A DNA stretch of 64,000 nt from Phycisphaerae bacterium RAS2. Lineage in GTDB: Bacteria > Planctomycetota > Phycisphaerae > UBA1845 > UTPLA1. Location of the stretch: positions 2,791,306 through 2,855,305 of the forward strand of contig CP036352.1 in the NCBI GenBank assembly GCA_007753915.1, written 5' to 3'. The notes under the pieces are model-generated. The model saw nothing but the letters and a program-made list of their open reading frames with translations. It was not told where the DNA came from and made no database searches. The stretch's first letter is position 1; each line of letters starts with the position of its first letter. A program made the position numbers and the translations under genes. Positions 54,948-63,450 of this stretch are shown piece after piece.

Positions 54948-56341
54948 ACCGGCCGCCGCGCCAGGGTCCACGCCAGCAGTCCGGCGTTAACCAGCGAGAA
55001 GAACACGCCCGTCCGAAGCCCCAGCCACGGTCCGCTCGCCGCGCGACGCGCCCACTCCGTGTACCAACCCTCCGCGGAACCCGGCCACACCCAGCATTGA
55101 TTCACCGTCACGCTTAGCGCCAGCAGCCCCGTGCTCGCCGCCCACGCAGCCGTCGGGCGCGCCGCCCAGAGCCAGATCGCGACCGCCGGGAACAAATAGC
55201 GCTCGTGCATCTGCGTGGCAAGAACAAAGAACGCAAGCGGCAGCACTCGGGCGGCCCAGTCGATCCATCTCTCAATCGAATCGGCGCCGCCGATCACGCG
55301 ACGGGCTCGAACAAATACATACGTCCATATTCCAATCACCGCGACCAGCCCGATCGCGCGCGGCGTCAACCCGGCCAGCCAGGCTGAATCGTCCCGCGCG
55401 TACACACGAGCCAGTTGCCCCAGATCGGGCGCGTCAATGGGCTGCTGAAGAAACCACGCCGAGAATCCGTTGAGGTGTGTGAATGGATAATACTTCGCCG
55501 CGCCGGCCAGCGCGTCCCAGACGCCGTCGAGGCGGCTGCGCACCGGCCAGAGCAGCGCGACCGCGACGACAAATGCGGCGGAAACCGCCCGCGCAACCGC
55601 CTGACGGTCCGCCCGCGCGGCTCGAACCAGCGAGACGATCCAGATCGGCGCGATCATCGCGGCCTGCGGCTTGGTCAACATCGCGGCGACCGCCACCGCC
55701 GCCATCCAGCCGACCCGCCCGCGCTGCCCAGCCTCCAAAGACAACACCAGCAGCAACGCGAGCATGCCGTCCATCTGCCCCCAGGCGGCGCTGTTGTGCC
55801 ACAGGCACGGCAGCATTGCGCAGGCCATCCCCGCCGAAGCCGCCCAGGCCCCGCCCACACGCCCCCACAAGAGCCCCACGAGCAGCATTGCCAACGCCGC
55901 GTCGGCCAGCACGGCCGGCAGCTTGAAGAAGAAATAGGCTCGCCGGGTCTCGGGCGAGTCGTACGACAGCCCGACTTCTCCGAATGTCTGAATAGAAAGC
56001 GGCGCGTCCGATGGTGCGAAGAAATCGTGCACCCTCGCCACACCCCGCAAGACATACAGGTAACCCGGCGGATAATTCGAAATCCGCCGCCCGTCCGGCC
56101 GCTGGTCATACAAGGCCGCCGTGCCCAGCGCCGCGCCGCGATCGGCCCACATGACGAACTGCATCAGGTCGCCGCCGAACCCCGGCTGGGTCATCAGCGG
56201 AAGTCGAATCGCCAGCGCCGCGGCGAACACGACGATCATCCACGACCGCGTCCAGCCGCCCGTGCGTCCGTCCGAACCTCCGGCAACCGAATCGACCGCC
56301 GGCGCGGTGTTCTTTGTCACGGTTTCGCTGGTTGAATCCAT
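54935..56341 (-). CDS. GT-C type membrane glycosyltransferase
   Basis: About 468 residues with ten or more membrane spans. The segments SAAWGQMDGMLALLLVLSLE, MLTKPQAAMIAPIWIV and LATQMHERYLFPAVAIW are typical of GT-C polyprenyl-phosphate-dependent mannosyltransferase-like proteins (PMT/GT39/GT87 clan). The start ATG 56341 (GGA 7 nt upstream) lies inside the end of the preceding gene on the same strand; ATG 56347 is also possible. It is probably co-translated with the CxxCxxCC protein. The acceptor is unknown. It could modify an exported protein or lipid. Confidence 0.75.
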   Translation of the reverse strand: MDSTSETVTKNTAPAVDSVAGGSDGRTGGWTRSWMIVVFAAALAIRLPLMTQPGFGGDLMQFVMWADRGAALGTAALYDQRPDGRRISNYPPGYLYVLRGVARVHDFFAPSDAPLSIQTFGEVGLSYDSPETRRAYFFFKLPAVLADAALAMLLVGLLWGRVGGAWAASAGMACAMLPCLWHNSAAWGQMDGMLALLLVLSLEAGQRGRVGWMAAVAVAAMLTKPQAAMIAPIWIVSLVRAARADRQAVARAVSAAFVVAVALLWPVRSRLDGVWDALAGAAKYYPFTHLNGFSAWFLQQPIDAPDLGQLARVYARDDSAWLAGLTPRAIGLVAVIGIWTYVFVRARRVIGGADSIERWIDWAARVLPLAFFVLATQMHERYLFPAVAIWLWAARPTAAWAASTGLLALSVTVNQCWVWPGSAEGWYTEWARRAASGPWLGLRTGVFFSLVNAGLLAWTLARRPVQGR

Positions 56342-57633
56342 GCCCATTTCCGAAGCAACCGCAGGATGCCTTCGTCGCGCAAGAGATAGACGAGTCTTAG
56401 CCTCGCCGCGCGAGAGCCCAGTTCCGGCAGCCGACCGGCCGCGCGATCCACGACGCCGATCGCGCGAACAAAGTCCTCCGCCTCGCAAGACGAACGCCCC
56501 GCCGTCGCCGCGAAGTATCGCCCCAGCCACCCCGCCACCGCAACGCTTAACATCAGCGCCGACACGCCGTCCAGCACCGCCCAGCCATAATACGCATTTC
56601 CAAACGCCGCACGACTGACAAGCCTCTGGCGAACGTATCGCGTCGCCAATTCCTCGCAGGCCGTTCCCTGGTTCTCATGCGCCGGCGTCACGGCTTCGAC
56701 GCCCTCATGCGTCACACGCCGCGCCCCTCGCACGACCCCTCCCAGTACCTCGTTGCATCCCTCCAAGCCGCGGACAAACCGCCTCGCGCGCCCGAGTTGA
56801 TTCAACCGAAATCGCCACGCCTTCCATCCAATCGTCCGCGCCTGGCGCAGGTCAAGATGCTCGCAATGAGCGAAGATCGACTGCCGAAACAGGGTCGTTT
56901 GCCTCGCTGTCGGCTCGGTTATCTCCTGCAATCCCGCATTGACTTCGTCGCCCGCCAATCCCGTAGCAAGCAATCGAGCCAACTCCGCAAATCGCTCGTC
57001 GCGCACTGAATCGAGCCGCGCCTCCTGCAACGCGGAAACAATTTGCCAGACTTCCGACAATCGCCGTTCCATCGAGCGATTTCGATCCGCCAGGCGCTCA
57101 TCCAACACGTCAATCAGCACAGACATTTCCGCTTCGCTCGCCGCACGATCCGAACGCAGAAACCACCGGTCCGCCCCGCCCGCGAGCAGCTCCGGCTGCG
57201 TCGCTTCCAACATGCCGGCCAATTGCGAGACCTCCGCGCGATGCAGCGTCAACGGCTGCCCCGCGCCACGCGCCACCGACGGGCAATCAAACCGAACCGG
57301 CGCGCGCAAGTGACCATCCTGCTTCTCAATTGAGAACGGATACATTCGGCAGGCCAGCGGTTTGGCGTCGGCCCCATGCTCGACATGAATGCGGCATCGT
57401 CCGTCGGATTGCAGAAAAACGCATCCACCTTCCGGTCGATGGTTCAGCACCGGCTCGCCGCGGAGGATGGCATACGGCTCCGTCCCAAGTTTCTCGCGCC
57501 ACGTCCCTTGATCGATCCGCGCGCGATCGGCCGGCGTGAGATGCACGACCAGCTCACGGCAACAATTCGTGCAACCGTGGCAGTCGAACTTCTGCCCCGC
57601 GACGTCCGTTATCAGCACGGTCAGTTTCGTCAT
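56317..57633 (-). CDS. YkgJ-family CxxCxxCC cluster protein, long variant
   Basis: A 438-residue protein. The N-terminal 100 residues have the metal-chelating signature CHGCTNCCREL and then GGCVFLQSDGRCRIHVEHG and PLACRMYPF, the zinc/iron-chelating CxxCxxCC domain of the YkgJ family. The other 330 residues are alpha-helical (many Arg/Glu/Ala) with no recognised domain, and are absent from short family members (about 150-250). The ATG is at 57633. The 3' end overlaps the GT-C gene. The function is unknown; metal binding is the only supported inference. Confidence 0.7.
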   Translation of the reverse strand: MTKLTVLITDVAGQKFDCHGCTNCCRELVVHLTPADRARIDQGTWREKLGTEPYAILRGEPVLNHRPEGGCVFLQSDGRCRIHVEHGADAKPLACRMYPFSIEKQDGHLRAPVRFDCPSVARGAGQPLTLHRAEVSQLAGMLEATQPELLAGGADRWFLRSDRAASEAEMSVLIDVLDERLADRNRSMERRLSEVWQIVSALQEARLDSVRDERFAELARLLATGLAGDEVNAGLQEITEPTARQTTLFRQSIFAHCEHLDLRQARTIGWKAWRFRLNQLGRARRFVRGLEGCNEVLGGVVRGARRVTHEGVEAVTPAHENQGTACEELATRYVRQRLVSRAAFGNAYYGWAVLDGVSALMLSVAVAGWLGRYFAATAGRSSCEAEDFVRAIGVVDRAAGRLPELGSRAARLRLVYLLRDEGILRLLRKWAWIQPAKP

Positions 57634-57922
57634 GGCCGGCAGATTCTACGCGGTCCCTGCCCGGCGGGACGCTGCATTGCAGTGCAGAAACAAGGTCCAA
57701 ATGCCCGATACTTCTGAATCCGGCCGATTTTGCGCCCCCGGTTTCACTTGCAGGTGCCGCCTCGCGGCGAGTACCATTCCCCGCGACGCAGATCCGGGGC
57801 ACGGGCGGGGGCCTGTCGGGGCCGGGTCGTTCGCTGGGAGGCGGGGAGACATGCGAACGAAAGAGGCCGGCCGTCGCGCCGGACCTGCACGCTTGCAGGC
57901 TTCACACGGAGGTGAGCCGTCC

Positions 57923-59407
57923 ATGTCCAGAATCATTCCCAATCAGCCCTTACCCAATGCGACAGAGTCCGCGCGACCGTTGATGGACGCGCGCAGGTTT
58001 CGCACCGACCTGTCCCAGCACTGGAGCAGCCCGTACGCCGCTCGGCGCATTCACCTGATCGGCATCGGCGGCAGCGGGATGCGCGGCCTCGCCGGGGTGC
58101 TGCTTCGCTGCGGCGCAAAGGTCAGCGGGTCTGACCGCACCGGGTTCTCATCGCAGTCGCGGCTGGAAGAAATGGGCGCAACGATCAGCATCGGCCAGGC
58201 GCCGATCAACGTGCCTTCGGATTGCAACTTTGTCGTGTACTCCGCGGCCATCAGCGAAGACAACCCGGAGCTGCTGGAAGCCCGGCGGCGCAACATTCCC
58301 CTGCGGAAGTACGCCGAAATGCTCGGCGAGGTCATGCGGCTGCGCACCGGGATCGCCATCTCCGGCACGCACGGCAAGAGCACCACGACGGCGTTGACGA
58401 CGTACCTCCTCCGGCAGGCTCGACTCGATCCGACGTTTGTTGTCGGGGCCGAGGTCAAACAGCTCGAGTCCAGCTCCGGCGTCGGCGACGGGCCGCACTT
58501 CGTCGTCGAAGCGTGTGAGTTCGACCGATCGTTTCTCAATCTCGCGCCGAAGATCGCCGCCATTCTCAACATCGAGGAAGACCACCTCGACTGCTTTCCG
58601 AATCTCGATGCCATCATTGAGGCCTTCAAGGCCTTCGCCTCGCTCGTGCCCGAAGACGGCGTGATCCTTGCGAACGGCGAGGACCGGGCCGTCGCCAAGG
58701 CCGTCGAGTCCACCCGCGCCCCGATTGAGACATTCGGATTTTCCGAGGCCTGCACCTGGCGCGCGGTGAACATCGGACAGACCCGCGGTCATTATCGATT
58801 CGACGTCCGCCGCGACGGTCGATTTCTCCTGCATGCCCAACTCGACGGCCTGCCCGGCCGGCACCAGATCAGCAATGCCCTCGTCGCCACGGCCCTCGCC
58901 ACGCATGCCGGCGTCGCCCCCGCAGCCATCGCCGATGCCCTGATGACTTTTGCCGGCGCCGACCGGCGATTGACCCACCGCGGCGAAGTCTCCGGCATTC
59001 TTCTGCTCGACGACTACGGCCACCATCCGACGGAGATCCAGGTCACGCTTCGCGCGGTCAAAGAGCAATGGCCCGACCGCAAACTGTGGCTGGTCTTTCA
59101 GCCGCACCAGCATTCGCGGACGCGGTTCCTGCTGAACGACTTCGCCCGGAGCTTCGCCCTGGCGGATCATCTCCTCGTGCCCGACATTTATTTCGTGCGC
59201 GACAGCGCCGCCGAACGCGACGCCATCTGCAGCGCGGACCTCGTGGCGCGCGTCAGCGCCTGTGGGCAGGATGCGAAGTACCTGCCCAGCCATGCCGAAA
59301 TCGTGGAACACATTGTCACTCACGCCGTCGCCGGGGACATCGTCCTGACCATGGGCGCCGGCGATGTCTGGAAGATCGCCGATGACCTTGTTCGCCGACT
59401 TGGCTGA
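57923..59407 (+). CDS. murC: UDP-N-acetylmuramate--L-alanine ligase (MurC)
   Basis: A 494-residue ATP-dependent ligase that adds L-Ala to UDP-MurNAc, the first amino acid of the peptidoglycan stem peptide. The N-terminal Rossmann motif is LIGIGGSGMRGLAG (46-59), and the ATP loop is ISGTHGKSTTTAL (146-158). Further conserved segments are FVVEACEFDRSFL, LNIEEDHLDCF, LLDDYGHHPTEI and FQPHQHSRTRFL. The start ATG 57923 has GGAGGTGA 7 nt upstream; the upstream frame from 57536 is not needed. The gene overlaps murB by 26 bp, as in a cell-wall operon. Confidence 0.96.
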   Translation: MSRIIPNQPLPNATESARPLMDARRFRTDLSQHWSSPYAARRIHLIGIGGSGMRGLAGVLLRCGAKVSGSDRTGFSSQSRLEEMGATISIGQAPINVPSDCNFVVYSAAISEDNPELLEARRRNIPLRKYAEMLGEVMRLRTGIAISGTHGKSTTTALTTYLLRQARLDPTFVVGAEVKQLESSSGVGDGPHFVVEACEFDRSFLNLAPKIAAILNIEEDHLDCFPNLDAIIEAFKAFASLVPEDGVILANGEDRAVAKAVESTRAPIETFGFSEACTWRAVNIGQTRGHYRFDVRRDGRFLLHAQLDGLPGRHQISNALVATALATHAGVAPAAIADALMTFAGADRRLTHRGEVSGILLLDDYGHHPTEIQVTLRAVKEQWPDRKLWLVFQPHQHSRTRFLLNDFARSFALADHLLVPDIYFVRDSAAERDAICSADLVARVSACGQDAKYLPSHAEIVEHIVTHAVAGDIVLTMGAGDVWKIADDLVRRLG

Positions 59408-60347
59408 CATCTGCCGGTGCGAAGAGCCGCTGGCCCCGCGCACCTGGTTCCGCATCGGCGGACCGGCCGAGTACCTTCTCCAACCGCGTACCGACGCGCA
59501 GCTCGCCACGATCATTCGGCGATGCCACGAATCAGGCACCCCCGTGCGGTTTCTCGGCCTCGGGGCGAACGTGCTCGTCAGCGACCGGGGCGTCCGCGGC
59601 GCGGTCGTGCACCTGGGCGACCCGCACTTCAGCGCAATGGAATTTGACGGTGATACGGCGCTGGTCGGCGCCGGCGCCGACATGACCAAGCTCGTTCTCG
59701 CGGCCGTGCGAGGCGGCGCCGCCGGACTGGAACAACTCGCCGGCATCCCCGGTTCAGTCGGCGGCGGCATCGCCATGAACTGCGGCGGTCGCTACGGCGA
59801 CATCTCATCGGCCGTACAAACCGTCACCGGCATCACACCGCGGGGCGAGATCGTCGAGCGCGCGGCAGCGGAACTTGCCTTTGGCTATCGCCATAGCTCG
59901 CTGGGGGACGACTGCGCCGTCCGCGTTCGATTCGCTCTTCGCCGCGAGGACCCAGCCGAATTGAACCGCCGGTTTCGCGAAATCTGGGACTACAAGAAGG
60001 CGACCCAACCCCCGCTGGGAGACGCCAGCGTCGGCTGCATCTTCCGAAACCCGCCGGGCCAGTCAGCCGGACTGCTGATCGACCGGGCCGGGCTGAAAGG
60101 CGAGCAATTCGGCACCGCCTACGTCTCTGACCGCCACGCAAATTTCATCCTTTCCCGTGCGTGCGGGCGGGCGGCTGACGTGCTGGCCCTGATCGGCCAA
60201 ATTCGCCGACGGGTCCGCGACCACGCCGGAATCATCCTGCAACCCGAAGTACGCATTTGGGCCGATGAAGAAGAGTACGAACAGGCCGATTGGAACCTGG
60301 CGGACCGATCCGCGGCACTGGCGGCCGCGCCGGCTGCCGACGCCTGA
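59382..60347 (+). CDS. murB: UDP-N-acetylenolpyruvoylglucosamine reductase (MurB)
   Basis: A 321-residue FAD enzyme that reduces UDP-GlcNAc-enolpyruvate to UDP-MurNAc. FAD-binding: FLGLGANVLVSDRGVRGAVV and GIPGSVGGGIAMNCGGRYGDI. Active site: FGYRHSSL gives the Arg, SVGCIFRNPPGQSAG carries the proton-donor position, where the usual Ser is Cys, and LQPEVRIWA gives the C-terminal Glu. The ATG 59382 has GGAAG 8 nt upstream and lies inside the end of murC. It is followed by ddl. Confidence 0.94.
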   Translation: MTLFADLADICRCEEPLAPRTWFRIGGPAEYLLQPRTDAQLATIIRRCHESGTPVRFLGLGANVLVSDRGVRGAVVHLGDPHFSAMEFDGDTALVGAGADMTKLVLAAVRGGAAGLEQLAGIPGSVGGGIAMNCGGRYGDISSAVQTVTGITPRGEIVERAAAELAFGYRHSSLGDDCAVRVRFALRREDPAELNRRFREIWDYKKATQPPLGDASVGCIFRNPPGQSAGLLIDRAGLKGEQFGTAYVSDRHANFILSRACGRAADVLALIGQIRRRVRDHAGIILQPEVRIWADEEEYEQADWNLADRSAALAAAPAADA

Positions 60348-60392
60348 CCGCGAAGACACCGAGGCACGAAGCCCGACAAGGAGGTTAGCCCC

Positions 60393-61373
60393 GTGGCCAT
60401 GACGCATACCCGGTTTGATGTGGAGCGAATCACGCGCGCCGCGTCCCGGCAGAAACTCGCCATCACCGTGCTCTCCGGCGGCCCGTCGGGCGAGCGCGAC
60501 ATCAGCCTGCAAAGCGGGCAGGCTGTCGCCGCCGCCCTGCAATCGCAGGGGCACAATGTTCACATCGAAGACATCAACGCGGACAACCTTGGCGCGCTGG
60601 CCCGCGCGGTCGACTGCGTCTTTGTCGCCCTGCACGGAACGTTCGGCGAGGACGGCCAGGTTCAGGAGATTCTCGAGCGCCGCAACATCGCCTACACCGG
60701 CTCCGGCCCGGCGGCCTGCGCGCTGGCTATGGACAAGGCTGCGGCCAAGGAGGCGTTCAAGGCGGCCGGCGTGCCGACCCCCCGCTTTGCCGTGGCGACT
60801 GCGGCCAATTTGCGCGAGGCGCTGGCGGCGTGGAGTCTGCCGGTGGTCGTGAAACCGGTCAAAGAAGGCAGCAGCCTGCATTGCTACATCGTCCGCGAGT
60901 TTGAACAACTTCGCCCGGCAGCGCAGCGCGTGATCGATGCCTACGGCAGCGCGCTCATCGAAGAGTTCATCCCCGGCAAGGAAATCACGGTCGGCATTCT
61001 TGGCGATCGCGCTCTGCCGGCGATCGAGATTCGCACGCAGCGCGAATTCTACGACTACAAGGCGAAGTACCTCGACGACGACACGCAATACCTGTTTGAC
61101 ATCGATCTATCGCCGGCGCTGCTGCAACAGATCGCCGAACAGAGCCTGGCGGCGCACAACGCACTGGGCTGTCGCGACTTCTCCCGGCTGGACTGGCGAG
61201 TCGATCCGTCCAGCGGAAAGGCGTTCCTGCTTGAGGCCAACGTCGTGCCCGGCTTGACCACCCATTCGCTCGTGCCCAAGGCCGCGGCGCAAGTCGGCAT
61301 CTCGATGGCGCAGATGTGTCAGTTCCTGGTCGATGCGGCGATCAAGCGGCGCTTTGCCAAGCCCAATGGGTGA
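60393..61373 (+). CDS. ddl: D-alanine--D-alanine ligase (Ddl)
   Basis: A 326-residue ATP-grasp ligase that makes D-Ala-D-Ala for peptidoglycan precursors. The N-terminal SGGPSGERDISLQSG, the ATP loop VVVKPVKEGSSLHCYIV, and the C-terminal LEANVVPGLTTHSLVPKAA are diagnostic. The start is GTG 60393 with AGGAGG exactly 8 nt upstream; an ATG at 60399 is in frame but too far from that site. The order murC-murB-ddl-ftsQ matches division and cell wall clusters, so it should be expressed with them. Confidence 0.95.
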   Translation: MAMTHTRFDVERITRAASRQKLAITVLSGGPSGERDISLQSGQAVAAALQSQGHNVHIEDINADNLGALARAVDCVFVALHGTFGEDGQVQEILERRNIAYTGSGPAACALAMDKAAAKEAFKAAGVPTPRFAVATAANLREALAAWSLPVVVKPVKEGSSLHCYIVREFEQLRPAAQRVIDAYGSALIEEFIPGKEITVGILGDRALPAIEIRTQREFYDYKAKYLDDDTQYLFDIDLSPALLQQIAEQSLAAHNALGCRDFSRLDWRVDPSSGKAFLLEANVVPGLTTHSLVPKAAAQVGISMAQMCQFLVDAAIKRRFAKPNG

Positions 61374-61446
61374 CGACCTGACTGGCGACGCGATCCGTTT
61401 GTAGATTTTTAACTCGAGGCTGACGGCCCTGTTTGAGGCGACCAAC

Positions 61447-62439
61447 GTGGCCCCCCGAAAATCAAAAAAAGACTCTTTCCTCCAGCGACTCGGCGCGGCC
61501 GTCGGTGAATGGCTGCTGCCGGTCGGCGGTCCGCCTGATCGGCCGTGGCTTCGATACTCGGCGCGGGTCGCGGTCGTGCTGTCGCTCATCTTTGCGACGG
61601 GCTGGGGCTTCGCGAAGATGGAGCAGCGCGTTGTTTCACTCGAGCGCTACCAGCAACCGCTCTACCTCGAATGGGAGCTGCTGCCCGACTGGCTTCAACT
61701 GCCCGACAACCGCCACATTCTGGATACCCTCGCGCGAAGCGTGGATCTCGGCGAGCGCGATCGCCAGCTCGACAGCGAACTGGCATCGCGAATCGGCACG
61801 GCCCTGACCCGTCCGTCCATCGGCTGGGTGCGCGAGGTCGAGCGAGTGCGCGTGCGCAGCGACGGAATCGTCACCGTGCGCTGTCAGTTCCGCCGCCCCG
61901 CCGCATGGGTGCGCTTCGGCAAGTCGTGCTACCTTGTGGACGAGCAACGCGTCCGCCTGCCCGGCCGATACCAGATCAACGACAGCAAAGGAAGCGGCCT
62001 GATCACCGTGCTGGGCACGCGCACCGCGCCGCCCGCCGTCGGACAGGTTTGGGATGGCGCCGACTTGTCTGCCGGCGTCCTACTGGTCGAGATGCTCAAG
62101 GATCGACCCTTCCGCCACCAGGTAACGGCGATTTACGTTGATAACTACAACGGTCGAGACGACGCGGCAAAGCCTTACATCGAACTGGCGACGGATCGAA
62201 AGGACTCGCGCGTCTGGTGGGGCCGTCCGCCGAACGAAGAGTTCGGTCGCGAGCCGACGGCGACGCAGAAGATCACGCTGCTGGAGTCGCTCTATCGCCA
62301 ATGGGGCCGCATCGACATGAACCGGCCGTACGTCAGCGTTACAACCTGGCCCGACCGCGTCGCCATGCCGAAGCCCATGTCCGCGCTCGACACGTCGGAG
62401 CCTGCCCGCAACCCGGGCATTCGCCTGTTGCGCGGTTGA
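61447..62439 (+). CDS. Membrane protein in the ftsQ position (FtsQ-like)
   Basis: A 330-residue protein starting at GTG 61447. A basic N-terminus (MAPRKSKKDS) and one span near residues 38-55 (VAVVLSLIFATGWGFA) precede a periplasmic region. The first periplasmic part (about 115-170; WVREVERVRVRSDGIVTVRC) has the strand pattern of a POTRA-like domain. Its position directly after murC, murB and ddl is that of ftsQ, a divisome connector of the inner membrane. Sequence similarity to known FtsQ is not clear to me, so the name rests on position and topology. Confidence 0.6.
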   Translation: MAPRKSKKDSFLQRLGAAVGEWLLPVGGPPDRPWLRYSARVAVVLSLIFATGWGFAKMEQRVVSLERYQQPLYLEWELLPDWLQLPDNRHILDTLARSVDLGERDRQLDSELASRIGTALTRPSIGWVREVERVRVRSDGIVTVRCQFRRPAAWVRFGKSCYLVDEQRVRLPGRYQINDSKGSGLITVLGTRTAPPAVGQVWDGADLSAGVLLVEMLKDRPFRHQVTAIYVDNYNGRDDAAKPYIELATDRKDSRVWWGRPPNEEFGREPTATQKITLLESLYRQWGRIDMNRPYVSVTTWPDRVAMPKPMSALDTSEPARNPGIRLLRG

Positions 62440-62551
62440 GCCCAAGCGTGACGTGCCGCCGCATTTCTCGTTCTGCAAAGTTGGTGGGCGACGGGGTTCG
62501 TCGTATGCTGTGCCGGTACGGGGCCGTGGCGCCGTCGCGAGAAATCCGACC

Positions 62552-63424
62552 ATGACACTCGACCATCCCATTGCATCCATCGCCCTGACCGATCCGACGT
62601 GGCTGAAGACCTTCCAGGAACTGCTCAAGTACTACCTTCCGCCGTTTGATCAGAATTCTCCCGCGCTGAATGTCGGCAGCCTCGTCGCCATTGTGACAGG
62701 CGTCTTTCTGACGTTCCGCTGCGCCCGGTACGAACGCGGCGTGGTCTGTGTGTTCGCGCTCTTTGCCGGGTCGTGGGCCGGGTATCGCGTCTCGCTGCTG
62801 GCCAACACGCCCGGGCCGATCTCCGCGGCGCTCGGCGCGGTCGTGCTGGCAGCCATCGCCTATCGAACCTATCGTTGGTGGCTGGCGGCCGGCTCGGTCC
62901 TGGTGCTGTTCTCCATCGCAACGTTGTTTCAGCTTGGCCGCGGCGATCTCCAGCGCTACCTGCCCGCCGCCGGTGAAAGCCGAGCCGCGCCGACAAGCGG
63001 CGTCCAATTGAGTTCGCCCGGCGAACAGGAGCGCAACCTGTACCCCGCGGCGCAGGATCAATTGGCCAAGATCAAAGAGCGCGTCTGGGCGGAGTTGAGC
63101 AACCTCGGCCCGCGCGGTTGGCTGCTGCCGGCGCTGGCGGCTGTGGTCGGCGGCTTTCTCGCATTCTGGGCACTCAAGACATTCGCCGTCATCTGGATTG
63201 GCCTGGTGGGAGCCTCGGTCGCCGTGATTGGATTCTCTACATTTGTCGGTGCTCACTGGCCCGCAGTGCGCGACAGCTTCATTAACCAGCCGCAAATCGT
63301 TGCCTACACGATCATCAGTCTTTGGCTGCTCGGTCTCGTGCTCCAGGCCAAAGAAGCCCGCTTTCCCAAGCGAAAGCCCGCATCCGGCGGCGGCGGCGAG
63401 AAGCCCGCGCCCCGACCTGCCTAA
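62552..63424 (+). CDS. Multi-pass membrane protein of unknown function
   Basis: A 290-residue protein with about seven hydrophobic spans (NVGSLVAIVTGVFLTF, VVCVFALFAGSWAGY, LGAVVLAAIAYRTY, AAGSVLVLFSIATLF, LLPALAAVVGGFLAFW, IWIGLVGASVAVIG, AYTIISLWLLGLVL). A charged loop between the fourth and fifth spans (about residues 130-190) may be outside. The C-terminus is Gly/Pro/Lys rich. The start ATG 62552 is preferred to the longer frame from 62453, which has an unlikely leader. No family is recognised. It is convergent with dnaE. Confidence 0.55.
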   Translation: MTLDHPIASIALTDPTWLKTFQELLKYYLPPFDQNSPALNVGSLVAIVTGVFLTFRCARYERGVVCVFALFAGSWAGYRVSLLANTPGPISAALGAVVLAAIAYRTYRWWLAAGSVLVLFSIATLFQLGRGDLQRYLPAAGESRAAPTSGVQLSSPGEQERNLYPAAQDQLAKIKERVWAELSNLGPRGWLLPALAAVVGGFLAFWALKTFAVIWIGLVGASVAVIGFSTFVGAHWPAVRDSFINQPQIVAYTIISLWLLGLVLQAKEARFPKRKPASGGGGEKPAPRPA

Positions 63425-63450
63425 CGCATCGCGCCACAGCGCCCATTCAA

